DNA of 64,000 nucleotides. Source: JADJPO01 sp963724535 (lineage in GTDB: Bacteria; Actinomycetota; Actinomycetes; Actinomycetales; Kineosporiaceae). Positions 16,639 through 25,044 of the stretch are shown piece by piece (the stretch's first letter is position 1; every line of letters starts with the position of its first letter). The stretch covers positions 124,001-188,000 of the forward strand of contig CAVRVD010000017.1 in the NCBI GenBank assembly GCA_963724535.1, in the 5' to 3' direction. The translations under genes were made by a program, and so were the position numbers. The notes under the pieces are model-generated. The model was not told the DNA's origin. It ran no database searches and saw only the letters and a list, made by a program, of their open reading frames with translations.

Positions 16639-18168
16639 TCAGGTGGCCAACGCGTCGAGCAGCTCCGCCGCGCTCGGGCTGCGCTCCAGCAGGTCCCCGA
16701 CGTGGTCGCGGGTGCCGCGGTGCGGGTCGAGGGTGGGCACCCGCTGCAGCGCGCCACGACCCGGGACGTCGAAGATCACCGAGTCCCAGGACGCCGCTGC
16801 CACGTGCTCCCCGTAGCGGGCCAGGCAGCGGCCGCGGAAGTAGGCCCGGGTGTCCTCCGGCGGCTCGGTGACGGCCCGGACGATCTCGTCGTCGGTGAGC
16901 AGTCGCTCCACCTGGCCGCGTTCCACGAGACGGTGGTAGAGGCCCTTCTCCGGCCGCACGTCGGCCCACTGCAGGTCGATCAGCTGCAGCCGGGCGGAGT
17001 CCCAGCCCAGATGCTCCCGATCGGCGAAGCCCCGCAGCAGGCGCAGCTTGGCCACCCAGTCGAGCTCGCGGGCGCAGCCCATCGGGTCCCGCTCGAGCCG
17101 GTCCAGCATGTCGGCCCATCGGCGCAGCACCTCGACGGTCTGGGGGTCGGCGTCGGCCCCGTACCGGTCCTCGACGTAGCTGGCCACCTGCTCGTGGAAA
17201 AGCCACTGCAGCTGGACGGCGGTCAGCGATGTTCCGTCCCGCAGCCGCAGGGTGTGCTGCAGGTCGACGTCGTGGGAGACCGCGTGCAGGCTGGACACCG
17301 GCCGGTCGACCGACAGGTCGCGGGTGAAGGCCTTCTCCTCGACGAGTTCGAGCACCAACGCGGTGGTGCCCATCTTGAGGAAAGAGGCCACCTCGCACAG
17401 GTTGGCGTCACCGATGATGACGTGTAGTCGCCGGTAGCGGTCGGCGCTGGCGTGCGGCTCGTCACGGGTGTTGATGATCGGCCGCTTGAGGGTGGTCTCC
17501 AACCCCACCTCGACCTCGAAGAAGTCGGCGCGCTGGCTGATCTGGAACCCGCTGCTGGTGCCGTCCTGACCGATGCCGACCCGGCCGGCGCCGGCGAAGA
17601 CCTGGCGGGAGACGAAGAACGGGGTCAGGTGCCGGACGATGTCGGCGAACGGGGTCTCCCGGCGCATCAGGTAGTTCTCGTGGGTGCCGTAGGAGGACCC
17701 CTTGTTGTCGGTGTTGTTCTTGTACAGGTTGATCGGGCGCAGCCCGGGGGTCTGCCCGATCCGGCGGACCGCCCGGAGCATCACCACCTCGCCGGCCTTG
17801 TCCCACAGGACGGCGTCGCGCGGGTTGGTCACCTCCGGGGAGGAGTACTCCGGGTGGGCGTGGTCGACGTACAGGCGGGCGCCGTTGGTCAGGATGACGT
17901 TGGCCAGCCCGGGGTCATCGGGGGTGTCGGTGAGCTGGCTCGGGTCGGCCGCCTCACGGGGGAACTCCCAGCCGCGCGCGTCGCGCAGCGGGGCCTCGTC
18001 CTCGTAGTCCCACCGGGCGCGCCCGACGCGGCTGCCCAGCGGGGCCGCGTAGGCGTTGACCACCTGGCTGGACGACAGCATCGCGTTCGCGGTCGGGTCG
18101 CCCGGCACGGAGACCCCGTACTCGGTCTCGATGCCCATGATGCGGCCCATCGTCCGCAGGATGCTCAC
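16639..18168 (-). CDS. dop: Pup deamidase/depupylase Dop
   Basis: Dop converts the C-terminal Gln of Pup to Glu and removes Pup from substrates. The catalytic fold matches PafA: MGIETEYGVSVPG, VILTNGARLYVDHAHPEYSS, NLYKNNTDNKGSSYGTHENY, RPIINTRDEPHASADRYRRL and GDANLCEVASFLKMG. The Dop loop after the first strand is present (residues about 45-80). I place the start at GTG 18168 (VSILRTMGRIMGIETEYG, 509 aa) because TAGGCT lies 7 nt before it; ATG 18150 or 18138 would give 503 or 499 aa, nearer the usual length. No Shine-Dalgarno supports either. Pup begins 68 nt downstream. Confidence 0.97.
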   Translation of the reverse strand: MSILRTMGRIMGIETEYGVSVPGDPTANAMLSSSQVVNAYAAPLGSRVGRARWDYEDEAPLRDARGWEFPREAADPSQLTDTPDDPGLANVILTNGARLYVDHAHPEYSSPEVTNPRDAVLWDKAGEVVMLRAVRRIGQTPGLRPINLYKNNTDNKGSSYGTHENYLMRRETPFADIVRHLTPFFVSRQVFAGAGRVGIGQDGTSSGFQISQRADFFEVEVGLETTLKRPIINTRDEPHASADRYRRLHVIIGDANLCEVASFLKMGTTALVLELVEEKAFTRDLSVDRPVSSLHAVSHDVDLQHTLRLRDGTSLTAVQLQWLFHEQVASYVEDRYGADADPQTVEVLRRWADMLDRLERDPMGCARELDWVAKLRLLRGFADREHLGWDSARLQLIDLQWADVRPEKGLYHRLVERGQVERLLTDDEIVRAVTEPPEDTRAYFRGRCLARYGEHVAAASWDSVIFDVPGRGALQRVPTLDPHRGTRDHVGDLLERSPSAAELLDALAT

Positions 18169-18175
18169 ACCTATC

Positions 18176-18181
18176 AGCCTA
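18176..18181 (-). promoter_or_regulatory. -10 hexamer TAGGCT, leaderless start of dop
   Basis: TAGGCT ends 7 nt before the GTG at 18168. Probably the promoter for dop-pup-prcB-prcA. Confidence 0.5.
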
Positions 18182-18444
18182 CGAGCCGCTGCCGACGACC
18201 GCTGTGGCACGCGGCGTGGTGCTGCCGACAGCGAGGCTCCCTCCCGGCCGGTACCAGGGCCCGACCGGTCAAGGCGACAGCCGCCACCGGAACGGCCAGA
18301 GCTGGGCCGAGGCCGATGCCGTCGGTGGTCCGCGTCGAGAGCGGGCTCGTCGAGCTCGGTCTGCAGCTGTCGGGTACGACCTACGACGATGTGCAACCTG
18401 GGGGTGCGCGTCCCGGACCCAATGGCAGTCGGGATGAGCTCCCA

Positions 18445-18498
18445 GGTCGCCCGGCACCGAGACCCCGCACTCGGTCTCGATGCCCATGATGCGGCCCA
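18445..18498. repeat. 54-bp duplicate of the dop 5' coding end
   Basis: Positions 18445-18498 repeat 18096-18149 with only two mismatches. They encode on the minus strand a second MGIETECGVSVPGD, with Cys replacing Tyr. The frame runs on to 18269 but no longer resembles Dop. The rest of the 18169-18567 gap shows no gene. Confidence 0.85.
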
Positions 18499-18567
18499 GG
18501 GGTCGTCGGCCGGTGTGCGGCAGGGCGTCGGGTCGGAGGTGGGCTGCCCGGTGGCAGACTGGGATGC

Positions 18568-19023
18568 ATGGACCGCAGCGACACCGACCGCTCCCCCGGC
18601 TCCCCCCGCTCCCGCCACACCGACCGGGGTCGTTCGGCGGAGTCGGCCGAGGCGGCGACCCGGCCCGGCCCGGCGACGCCGCTGGCCGCCGGTGCCGACC
18701 TGGTCGCCGTTCTGCTGTTCGTGCTGCTTGGTCGACGCGCCCACGACTCCGGTGGACTCGTCTCGGGCACCCTTGAGGTCGCCTGGCCGTTCCTGACCGG
18801 GACGTCGTTGGGCTGGGCCGTGATGGTGCTCACCCGCCGTCCGGCTCCGACCTCGCTGCGGGGCGGCCTGGTCGTCCTGGTGGCCACGGTCGTGGTCGGC
18901 ATGGCATTGCGTCGGGCGACCGGCGGGGGCGTCCAGGTCTCATTCGTCGTCGTCGCCACGACCGCCCTGGCGCTGTTCCTGATCGGCTGGCGGCTGCTCG
19001 CCGCCCGGCGCGCCGTCCGCTGA
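18568..19023 (+). CDS. DUF3054 family membrane protein, 151 aa
   Basis: A small integral membrane protein of the DUF3054 type. A disordered Ser/Arg/Thr-rich N-terminus (1-40) precedes four helices, including LAAGADLVAVLLFVLLGRRA, a second after VAWPFLTGTSLGWAVM, then LRGGLVVLVATVVVGMALRR. The family typically has about 130 residues, so the N-terminal extension could mean a later start. No Shine-Dalgarno is obvious. Role unknown; it is the first gene in the plus direction after the dop locus and is followed 9 nt later by the NUDIX gene. Confidence 0.8.
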   Translation: MDRSDTDRSPGSPRSRHTDRGRSAESAEAATRPGPATPLAAGADLVAVLLFVLLGRRAHDSGGLVSGTLEVAWPFLTGTSLGWAVMVLTRRPAPTSLRGGLVVLVATVVVGMALRRATGGGVQVSFVVVATTALALFLIGWRLLAARRAVR

Positions 19024-19032
19024 CTGCCGCGC

Positions 19033-20220
19033 GTGACCGCTGAGCAGGTCGCCCGCTACGACCCGGACGACCCGGTCGGCGTGGTGACCGGCAGCGCCCC
19101 CAGACCCCTCGTCCGCTCGCACAACCTTCCGCATGCGGCCACCGCCGTCCTGGTCCGCCGCAGCGACGGGCGTCTGCTCGTGCACCGACGCAGCGCGGCC
19201 AAGGACCTCTGGCCGGCAGCGCACGACGCCGCCTGCGGTGGGCTGGTCCTGGCCGGTGAGACCCCGCTGGACGCGGCCTGCCGTGAGCTCGCCGAGGAGG
19301 TCGGTATCCGCCTCCCACCGGGCGACCTGCGGCCGGTGCTCACCTCCTGGTACCGGGACGAGGACACCCACTACCTGGCCCACGTGTACGAGACCGTCTG
19401 GGACGGCGAGGTCCACCACGCCGACGGCGAGGTCGAGTGGTCCTCGTGGTGGAGCCAGGAGCGGCTCCTGACGGCACTGGCCGACCCGACGTGGCCGTTC
19501 GTGGCGGACACCCGACACCTGCTCCGGCTGATCGTCCCGGCGCCGGTGGCGGACCCGGGCCCGTGGCCGGTCGGCACGACCGTCCTGTACCGCTTCGGTC
19601 GGTTCGGCCGGGCCACCTTCGTCCGCCCGGCCAGCGTCGTCCACGACGGCGTCGACGAGCTGGTGCTGTGGCTCGCCGCCGGGACTCAGACGGTGCGCCA
19701 GGTGCACGCCGACGGCCGGGAGCTGCGGGACGCGTCGGTGCCCCAGCGGGCTCACGGACCGCGGGTGCGCCGGACCGGGCGGTGGCGCGACCAGGGAATC
19801 TATGTGCGGATCCCGGCGGCCGGCCCGGGCTGGTCGCTGTGGCACTTCTTCGACGCCGACGGCTCGTTCCGCGGCTGGTACGGCAACCTCGAGGCGCCGC
19901 AGGTGCGTCGCCGGACAGCGCACGGAACCCTGCTGGTCGACACCGCCGACCGGGCCCTCGACGTCTGGGTGCCGCTGGTCGAGGGCAGGCCGCATCCGCA
20001 GTGGAAGGACGAGGACGAGTTCGCCGCGTTCACCGGGGCTCCGGGGCGATGGGGTGCCGACCTGGTCCCCGACATCCGTTCCGCCGGGCAGCGTCTCGTG
20101 GACCTTGCGCTGGCCGCCTCAGCGCCGTTCGACGGACGTTGGTGCGTCGTCCCCGACCCCCTACCCGCCCCTCGGGACCTGCCCGTCGACTGGGATCTGC
20201 CGCACGTCGCCGGCCCCTGA
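19033..20220 (+). CDS. NUDIX hydrolase fused to a DUF402 domain
   Basis: A 395-aa two-domain protein. The N-terminal half (about 30-165) has a perfect NUDIX box, GLVLAGETPLDAACRELAEE plus VGI, in an IPP-isomerase-like context, so it should cleave a nucleoside-diphosphate-linked or similar substrate. The C-terminal half (about 185-395) is DUF402/FomD-like, a family of nucleoside di- or triphosphatases. It is marked by RFGRATFVRPASVV, DGSFRGWYGNLEAP and HPQWKDEDEF. Both halves are predicted phosphate-ester hydrolases, which makes the fusion notable. GTG start at 19033. Its 3' end overlaps the opposite-strand membrane gene by 60 bp. Confidence 0.88.
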   Translation: MTAEQVARYDPDDPVGVVTGSAPRPLVRSHNLPHAATAVLVRRSDGRLLVHRRSAAKDLWPAAHDAACGGLVLAGETPLDAACRELAEEVGIRLPPGDLRPVLTSWYRDEDTHYLAHVYETVWDGEVHHADGEVEWSSWWSQERLLTALADPTWPFVADTRHLLRLIVPAPVADPGPWPVGTTVLYRFGRFGRATFVRPASVVHDGVDELVLWLAAGTQTVRQVHADGRELRDASVPQRAHGPRVRRTGRWRDQGIYVRIPAAGPGWSLWHFFDADGSFRGWYGNLEAPQVRRRTAHGTLLVDTADRALDVWVPLVEGRPHPQWKDEDEFAAFTGAPGRWGADLVPDIRSAGQRLVDLALAASAPFDGRWCVVPDPLPAPRDLPVDWDLPHVAGP

Positions 20221-20982
20221 CCCGGCCCGTGGCTCGATCGCCATCGGGTCGACCACCATCGGGTCGACCGCCGGGTCGACCGCTGCAGACGTCTGGGCCC
20301 GGCCCAACACCCCGACCAGCCGCAGCGACAGCGCGGCCAAGAAGCACAGCCCGGCCGTGAGCTCGACGCACTCCTCCAGGGTCTGCTCCCACCGTTCGGC
20401 GGTCAGGCCGAGCCGATCGGGGTCGACGGAGTCCATCCCGACCGCGACCGCGGCGAGGACGACGCCCAGCACGAACACGCGCAGCGCCGCACGATCGGGG
20501 CGCAGCCCGGTCAGCACCCGAGGCAGCACCAGCAGTCCGATCACCGCGACGCCCAGCAGCAGGAAGTCGCCCGGGCCGATCCAGGTGGCCAGCGGCAGCC
20601 GGACGTCGCGTGGCGCGAGGACGCGGTCCCGGACCCGTTCGTGGACGGCGAACCGCTCGTCCAGGGCCAGCACCCAGAGGGCGAGCCCGAGCGCCAGCCA
20701 GGTCCGTCCGGCGCCGGCCCTGCTGGCCGCCGGCCCCAACCGGACCGTGAGGGCCAGAACCAGGCACACCCCGCCGGCCAGGACCAGCACGACGGACTGG
20801 AACCAGGTCATCGGGGTCTGCTCGGCCGCGATGTAGTGCCACCAGCGCGCGCCCCCGGCCAGGGCCAACAGGCCGGGCAGCACCAGCGCGGTCACCGGCA
20901 CGACGACGATCAGGAACCGGCGCACCCGGCGGACTGCGGTGGCCTCCCCGTCGTTCTCGCTCACCGCGTCGGACCCGGTCAC
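20161..20982 (-). CDS. Multi-pass membrane protein, 273 aa
   Basis: About six hydrophobic helices lie between residues 18 and 235 (for example FLIVVVPVTALVLPGLLALA and WFQSVVLVLAGGVCLVLALT). Charged motifs LALDERFAVHERVRD and MDSVDPDRLG fall between helices. The pattern of acidic and His residues next to helices resembles small haem/metal-binding or hydrolase-like membrane families, but I cannot name one. The GTG start overlaps the stop of the dehydrogenase gene upstream. The C-terminus repeats VDPAVDPMVVDPMAIEP and overlaps the NUDIX gene tail-to-tail. Confidence 0.75.
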   Translation of the reverse strand: MTGSDAVSENDGEATAVRRVRRFLIVVVPVTALVLPGLLALAGGARWWHYIAAEQTPMTWFQSVVLVLAGGVCLVLALTVRLGPAASRAGAGRTWLALGLALWVLALDERFAVHERVRDRVLAPRDVRLPLATWIGPGDFLLLGVAVIGLLVLPRVLTGLRPDRAALRVFVLGVVLAAVAVGMDSVDPDRLGLTAERWEQTLEECVELTAGLCFLAALSLRLVGVLGRAQTSAAVDPAVDPMVVDPMAIEPRAGSGAGDVRQIPVDGQVPRGG

Positions 20983-21974
20983 GACGCCGCCACCACGGCG
21001 AGCTGCGGCCGTTCAGCCTCCCGCGCCTCCAGCTCGTCCAGCGCCGCGTGGACGGCCTCGCCGAGCATCACCGCCCCGCGGCGGAGCGCCTCGTCCCGCC
21101 ACCAGGCGCTGTGGCCGGTCTGCAGCACCCGCCCCTCGGTGAGCAGGTCGCCGTCCGCGGTGGGGTCGACCACCACGTCGTCCACGGCGTACCCGCGCAA
21201 CCGTCCGTCGCGGATCGCCACCAGGGCCGCCGCGGTGTCCACCCGCGACGGGCGGGCGATGCTGACCAGCAGCGCACCCGACCGCATCCGGGCCAGGGCG
21301 GCGGCGTCCACGATCGCCGGGGTGCCAGGCACGGTGGATGCGCACACGGCGACGACGTCGCAGCGACCGAGCAGCTCGTCGACGTCCACCACGGACAGAC
21401 CGGCGGCACCGGCAGCCCGGCGGGCCGCCGGGTCGATGTCGCAGCAGAGCACGGACAGGCCGATCCCGGCGGCGATCCGGCCCAGGCGCCGTCCGATCCG
21501 GCCGGTGCCGACCACCCCGAGGGTTCGACCGGCCAGTTCCAGCCCCCGCAGCGAGGTCGACGGCGACACCAGCCGACGGGACCGGTCGTGGGCCAGCGGG
21601 ATCCGGCACGACAGGGCGAACATCAGGCCCAGGGCGTGCTCGGCGACGGCGACCGTGGCGTAGTCCGCCAGGGTGGTCAGCCGGACGCCGTGGGCGGCGA
21701 GCAGATCGACGTCGACATGGTCGTACCCGGTCGCGTAGAGGACGACGTGGCGCAGATCAGGACATGCCGCCAGCAGCGCGTCGTTCAGGGTCGGGAGGCA
21801 GGCATTGGTCGCGACCAGGACGTCGACATCGCGCAGCAGCCGTTGCGCCTCGACCGGGCACGGTGGTCCCGGCCGCTGCACGAACCGCGGTCTCGCCCGC
21901 TCGGCCAGCCGACGCCGGGCCGGCCCGGTCAGGCTCTGGCGTCCGGCCCTGCTCAGAATCGTCACCTGGTGCAC
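20979..21974 (-). CDS. D-isomer-specific 2-hydroxyacid dehydrogenase
   Basis: An NAD(P)-dependent oxidoreductase, 331 aa. The Rossmann fingerprint is TLGVVGTGRIGRRLGRIAAG (about 150-170) with an acidic residue after the next strand (CCDIDPAARR). The substrate Arg region is VSIARPSRVDTAAAL, and the catalytic His lies in LQTGHSAWWRDEALRRG. The N-terminal lid has LRHVVLYATGYDHVDVDLLA. GTG start with GGGAGG upstream. The substrate cannot be deduced; it could be a glyoxylate/hydroxypyruvate reductase-like or phosphoglycerate-like enzyme. Confidence 0.88.
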   Translation of the reverse strand: MHQVTILSRAGRQSLTGPARRRLAERARPRFVQRPGPPCPVEAQRLLRDVDVLVATNACLPTLNDALLAACPDLRHVVLYATGYDHVDVDLLAAHGVRLTTLADYATVAVAEHALGLMFALSCRIPLAHDRSRRLVSPSTSLRGLELAGRTLGVVGTGRIGRRLGRIAAGIGLSVLCCDIDPAARRAAGAAGLSVVDVDELLGRCDVVAVCASTVPGTPAIVDAAALARMRSGALLVSIARPSRVDTAAALVAIRDGRLRGYAVDDVVVDPTADGDLLTEGRVLQTGHSAWWRDEALRRGAVMLGEAVHAALDELEAREAERPQLAVVAAS

Positions 21975-22084
21975 CGTCGCCTCCCGTCCCGGGTCGTCGT
22001 GGACGACTCTAGGACGCCTGGGCGCCGTTCCACGGTTGCCTCGCAGCTGCGCCGGGGCGGTGGTTCCGGGCGGAGCAGGGCGGG

Positions 22085-23791
22085 TCAGAGGTACTGACCG
22101 GTGTTCGCCACGGTGTCGATGGTGCGGCCCGGCTCGGTGCCCTGCTTGCCCTGAATGATGGTGCGGATGTAGACGATCCGCTCACCCTTCTTGCCGGAGA
22201 TCCGGGCCCAGTCGTCCGGGTTGGTGGTGTTCGGCAGGTCCTCGTTCTCCTTGAACTCGTCCACGCACGCGATCAGCAGGTGGTCGAGGCGGATGCCGCG
22301 CTGGCCGGTCTCGAGCAGATCCTTGATCGCGGTCTTCTTCGCCCGGTCGACGATGTTCTGGATCATCGCTCCGGAGTTGAAGTCCTTGAAGTACAGGATC
22401 TCTTTGTCCCCGTTGGCGTAGGTAACCTCAAGGAACTGGTTCTCCTCGGTCTCGGTGTACATCCGTTCCACGGCGCGCAGGATCATCGCCTCGACGGTGG
22501 CCTTCGGGGAGTCCCCGTTGGCCGCCAGGTCGTCGGCGTGCAGTGGCAGGGTGTCGATCAGGTACTTGGAGAAGATGTCGGTGGCCGCCTCGGCATCCGG
22601 CCGCTGGATCTTGATCTTCACGTCGAGCCGCCCGGGCCGCAGGATCGCCGGGTCGATCATGTCCTCACGGTTGGAGGCGCCGATCACGATCACGTTCTCC
22701 AGCCGCTCCACCCCGTCGATCTCGCTGAGCAGCTGGGGCACGATCGTCGTCTCCACGTCGCTGCTCACCCCCGAGCCACGGGTGCGGAACAGCGAGTCCA
22801 TCTCGTCGAAGAACACCACGACCGGGGTGCCCTCGGAGGCCTTCTCCCGGGCCCTGGCGAAGATCAACCGAATGTGCCGCTCGGTCTCGCCGACGTACTT
22901 GTTCAACAGTTCGGGGCCCTTGACGTTGAGGAAGTAGCTCTTGGCCTCCTTGAGCCCCTTCGCCTCGGCCGCCTTCTTGGCCAGGGACTTGGCCACCGCC
23001 TTGGCGATCAGCGTCTTCCCGCACCCCGGCGGCCCGTAGAGCAGGATGCCCTTCGGCGGCTTCAGACCGTGCTCGCGGAACAGGTCGGGGTGCAGGAAGG
23101 GCAGCTCGACGGCGTCGCGGATCTGCTCGATCTGGGCGGCCAGGCCACCGATGTCCTCGTACTCGATGTCCGGCACCTCCTCGAGCACGAGCTCCTCGAC
23201 CTCGGCCCGTGGCACCTTCTCGAAGATGAACCCGGAGCGGGCCTCCATGGTGAAGGCGTCGCCGACCCGCAGCTTCTCCCCGATCAGCGGACCGGCCAGG
23301 TGGACGACGCGCTCCTCGTCGGCATGCGCCACGACCAGGGCTCGGTCCTCCTCCAGCAGCTCCTTGAGCACCACGATCTCGCCGGTGCGGTCGAACTCGC
23401 AGGCGGCCACCACGTTGAACGCCTCGTTGAGCATGACTTCCTGGCCCGGACGCAGCCGGGAGACGTCGACCGAAGGGCTCACCGACACCCGCATCTTGCG
23501 GCCGGAGGTGAAGATCTCCACCGTCGTCGTCTCCGGGCCGGAGCCCGGGCCGCCGTCCTCGCCCTCGTCCGGGGCGACCGCGCTGACCAGCCCGAAGGTG
23601 TTCGGCGGCTGGGCCAGCCGGTCCACCTCGGCCTTCAACGCGACGATCTGGTCGCGGGCGTCGCGCAGGGTGGAGACGAGCCGTTCGTTCTGGGCGGACA
23701 GCTGGGCCACCTGGGAGCGCAGCTGACCCAGGTGCTCAACGCCAGCGGCATCGGCCCTGTTCTGGCCTGTGGTGTCGTCGTTCCCGCTCAC
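22085..23791 (-). CDS. mpa: Proteasome AAA+ ATPase Mpa/ARC
   Basis: A hexameric unfoldase that recognises Pup through its coiled coil and feeds tagged proteins into the 20S core. The coiled coil covers residues about 18-60 (LRSQVAQLSAQNERLVSTLR), then the OB domains and the AAA+ module. Walker A is GPPGCGKT, Walker B VVVFFDEMDSL, and the arginine-finger region DPAILRPGRLD. The C-terminal GQYL with penultimate Tyr docks on the alpha ring. GTG at 23791 has GGAGGT at 6 nt. 568 aa, slightly shorter than the mycobacterial protein. Confidence 0.97.
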   Translation of the reverse strand: MSGNDDTTGQNRADAAGVEHLGQLRSQVAQLSAQNERLVSTLRDARDQIVALKAEVDRLAQPPNTFGLVSAVAPDEGEDGGPGSGPETTTVEIFTSGRKMRVSVSPSVDVSRLRPGQEVMLNEAFNVVAACEFDRTGEIVVLKELLEEDRALVVAHADEERVVHLAGPLIGEKLRVGDAFTMEARSGFIFEKVPRAEVEELVLEEVPDIEYEDIGGLAAQIEQIRDAVELPFLHPDLFREHGLKPPKGILLYGPPGCGKTLIAKAVAKSLAKKAAEAKGLKEAKSYFLNVKGPELLNKYVGETERHIRLIFARAREKASEGTPVVVFFDEMDSLFRTRGSGVSSDVETTIVPQLLSEIDGVERLENVIVIGASNREDMIDPAILRPGRLDVKIKIQRPDAEAATDIFSKYLIDTLPLHADDLAANGDSPKATVEAMILRAVERMYTETEENQFLEVTYANGDKEILYFKDFNSGAMIQNIVDRAKKTAIKDLLETGQRGIRLDHLLIACVDEFKENEDLPNTTNPDDWARISGKKGERIVYIRTIIQGKQGTEPGRTIDTVANTGQYL

Positions 23792-23989
23792 AGCGGCACC
23801 TCCGTCCCTATACGTCCGTCCCGGACGCCCGACACGTCGTCGAGCCTGTTTCGACCCTAACCCGAGCCCCTCACCACGCGCCCGATGGAGTTCAACCGAC
23901 GGCGGCGCCAGGTCGTTCCCACCTGCGCCGATTGTCCTTTGGCCAGGGCTCACCGACCCTAACCGGCCCATCCACCAGGGGCCAGGGTC

Positions 23990-25030
23990 TCAGGACGTGG
24001 CGCGGCGCACGCCACGCCGGACCTTGCGTTCGGAGACCTCGCGCTCGCCGAGGTCCTCGGCGGTCCAGCCCTTCTCGTCGGCCGTCCAGGTCTGCCAGGC
24101 CTGCTCGACCTGCTCGCCACCGTCCCGGGTCGAGGCGGCCGGGCGGCGCCGGCGCGCCGGGGGTCCGACCCCGTCGGCGAGCCGCCGGGCGCTGAGCAGG
24201 AACCCGGTGTGCCCGACCATGCGGTGCTGCGGGCGCACCGCCAGCCCCTCCAGGTGCCAGCCGCGCACCATCGACTCCCAGGCGCTCGGCTCCGTGAAGG
24301 TCCCGCTGGCCCGCAGCTCCTCGGCCAGGCGGGACAGCTGGGTGGCGGTGGCGACGTAGCAGACCAGCACCCCGCCCGGGGTGAGCACCCGGGTGACGGT
24401 GTCCAGGCACGCCCACGGGGTGAGCATGTCCAGCACCACCCGGTCCACCACGCCCGGACCGTCCGGCCCGGCCAGATCCAGATCGGCCAGGTCGCCCACA
24501 GTCAACCGCCAGGCCGGGTGCGGCCCGCCGAAGAACGTCTCCACGTTGATCCGGGCGATCTCGGCGAAGTCGGCACGGCGCTCCACCGAATGCACCGCAC
24601 CCGTGTCCCCGACCGCGCGCAGCAGCGACATGGTCAACGCGCCGGAGCCCACCCCGGCCTCAAGCACCCGGGCCCCCGGGTAGATGTCGCCCATCGCGAC
24701 CACCTGGCCGGCGTCCTTGGGGTAGACCACCGCCGCACCGCGCGGCATCGACAGCACGAAGTCGGCCAGCAGCGGACGCAGCGCCAGGTACTCCACCCCG
24801 GCGGTGTTGCGGACGACCCAACCCTCCGGTCGACCGATCAACTCGTCATGGTGGAACAGCCCGCGATGGGTGTGGAACTGCTTGCCAGCGGCCAACGTGA
24901 TGGTGTGCATCCGACCCTTCGGGTCGGTCAGCTGCACCCGATCACCGACCCGCAACGGGCCACGGCGCGCCGCTGCTCCGGTCGGCTGGGCCGGGGGGAC
25001 GCCCGGGGCGTCCGTGCTGGGCTCGTCCAT
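23990..25030 (-). CDS. trmI: tRNA (adenine-58-N1)-methyltransferase TrmI
   Basis: An SAM-dependent enzyme that makes m1A58 in the T-loop of tRNAs, usually as a tetramer. The N-terminal domain has VGDRVQLTDPKGRMHTITL. The Rossmann SAM motif is ARVLEAGVGSGALTMSLLR, with HSVERRADF and VVDRVVLDMLTPWACLD completing the site. 346 aa. I chose ATG 25030 (MDEPSTDAPGV) because TAGACT ends 8 nt upstream. The frame is also open backwards into the M50 gene because of a frameshift there. A trmI-mpa neighbourhood is standard in actinobacteria. Confidence 0.95.
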   Translation of the reverse strand: MDEPSTDAPGVPPAQPTGAAARRGPLRVGDRVQLTDPKGRMHTITLAAGKQFHTHRGLFHHDELIGRPEGWVVRNTAGVEYLALRPLLADFVLSMPRGAAVVYPKDAGQVVAMGDIYPGARVLEAGVGSGALTMSLLRAVGDTGAVHSVERRADFAEIARINVETFFGGPHPAWRLTVGDLADLDLAGPDGPGVVDRVVLDMLTPWACLDTVTRVLTPGGVLVCYVATATQLSRLAEELRASGTFTEPSAWESMVRGWHLEGLAVRPQHRMVGHTGFLLSARRLADGVGPPARRRRPAASTRDGGEQVEQAWQTWTADEKGWTAEDLGEREVSERKVRRGVRRATS

Positions 25031-25038
25031 GGACGGCG

Positions 25039-25044
25039 AGTCTA
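25039..25044 (-). promoter_or_regulatory. -10 hexamer TAGACT before trmI
   Basis: TAGACT ends 8 nt before the ATG at 25030; its TAG doubles as the stop codon of the M50 gene's second frame. Confidence 0.4.
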
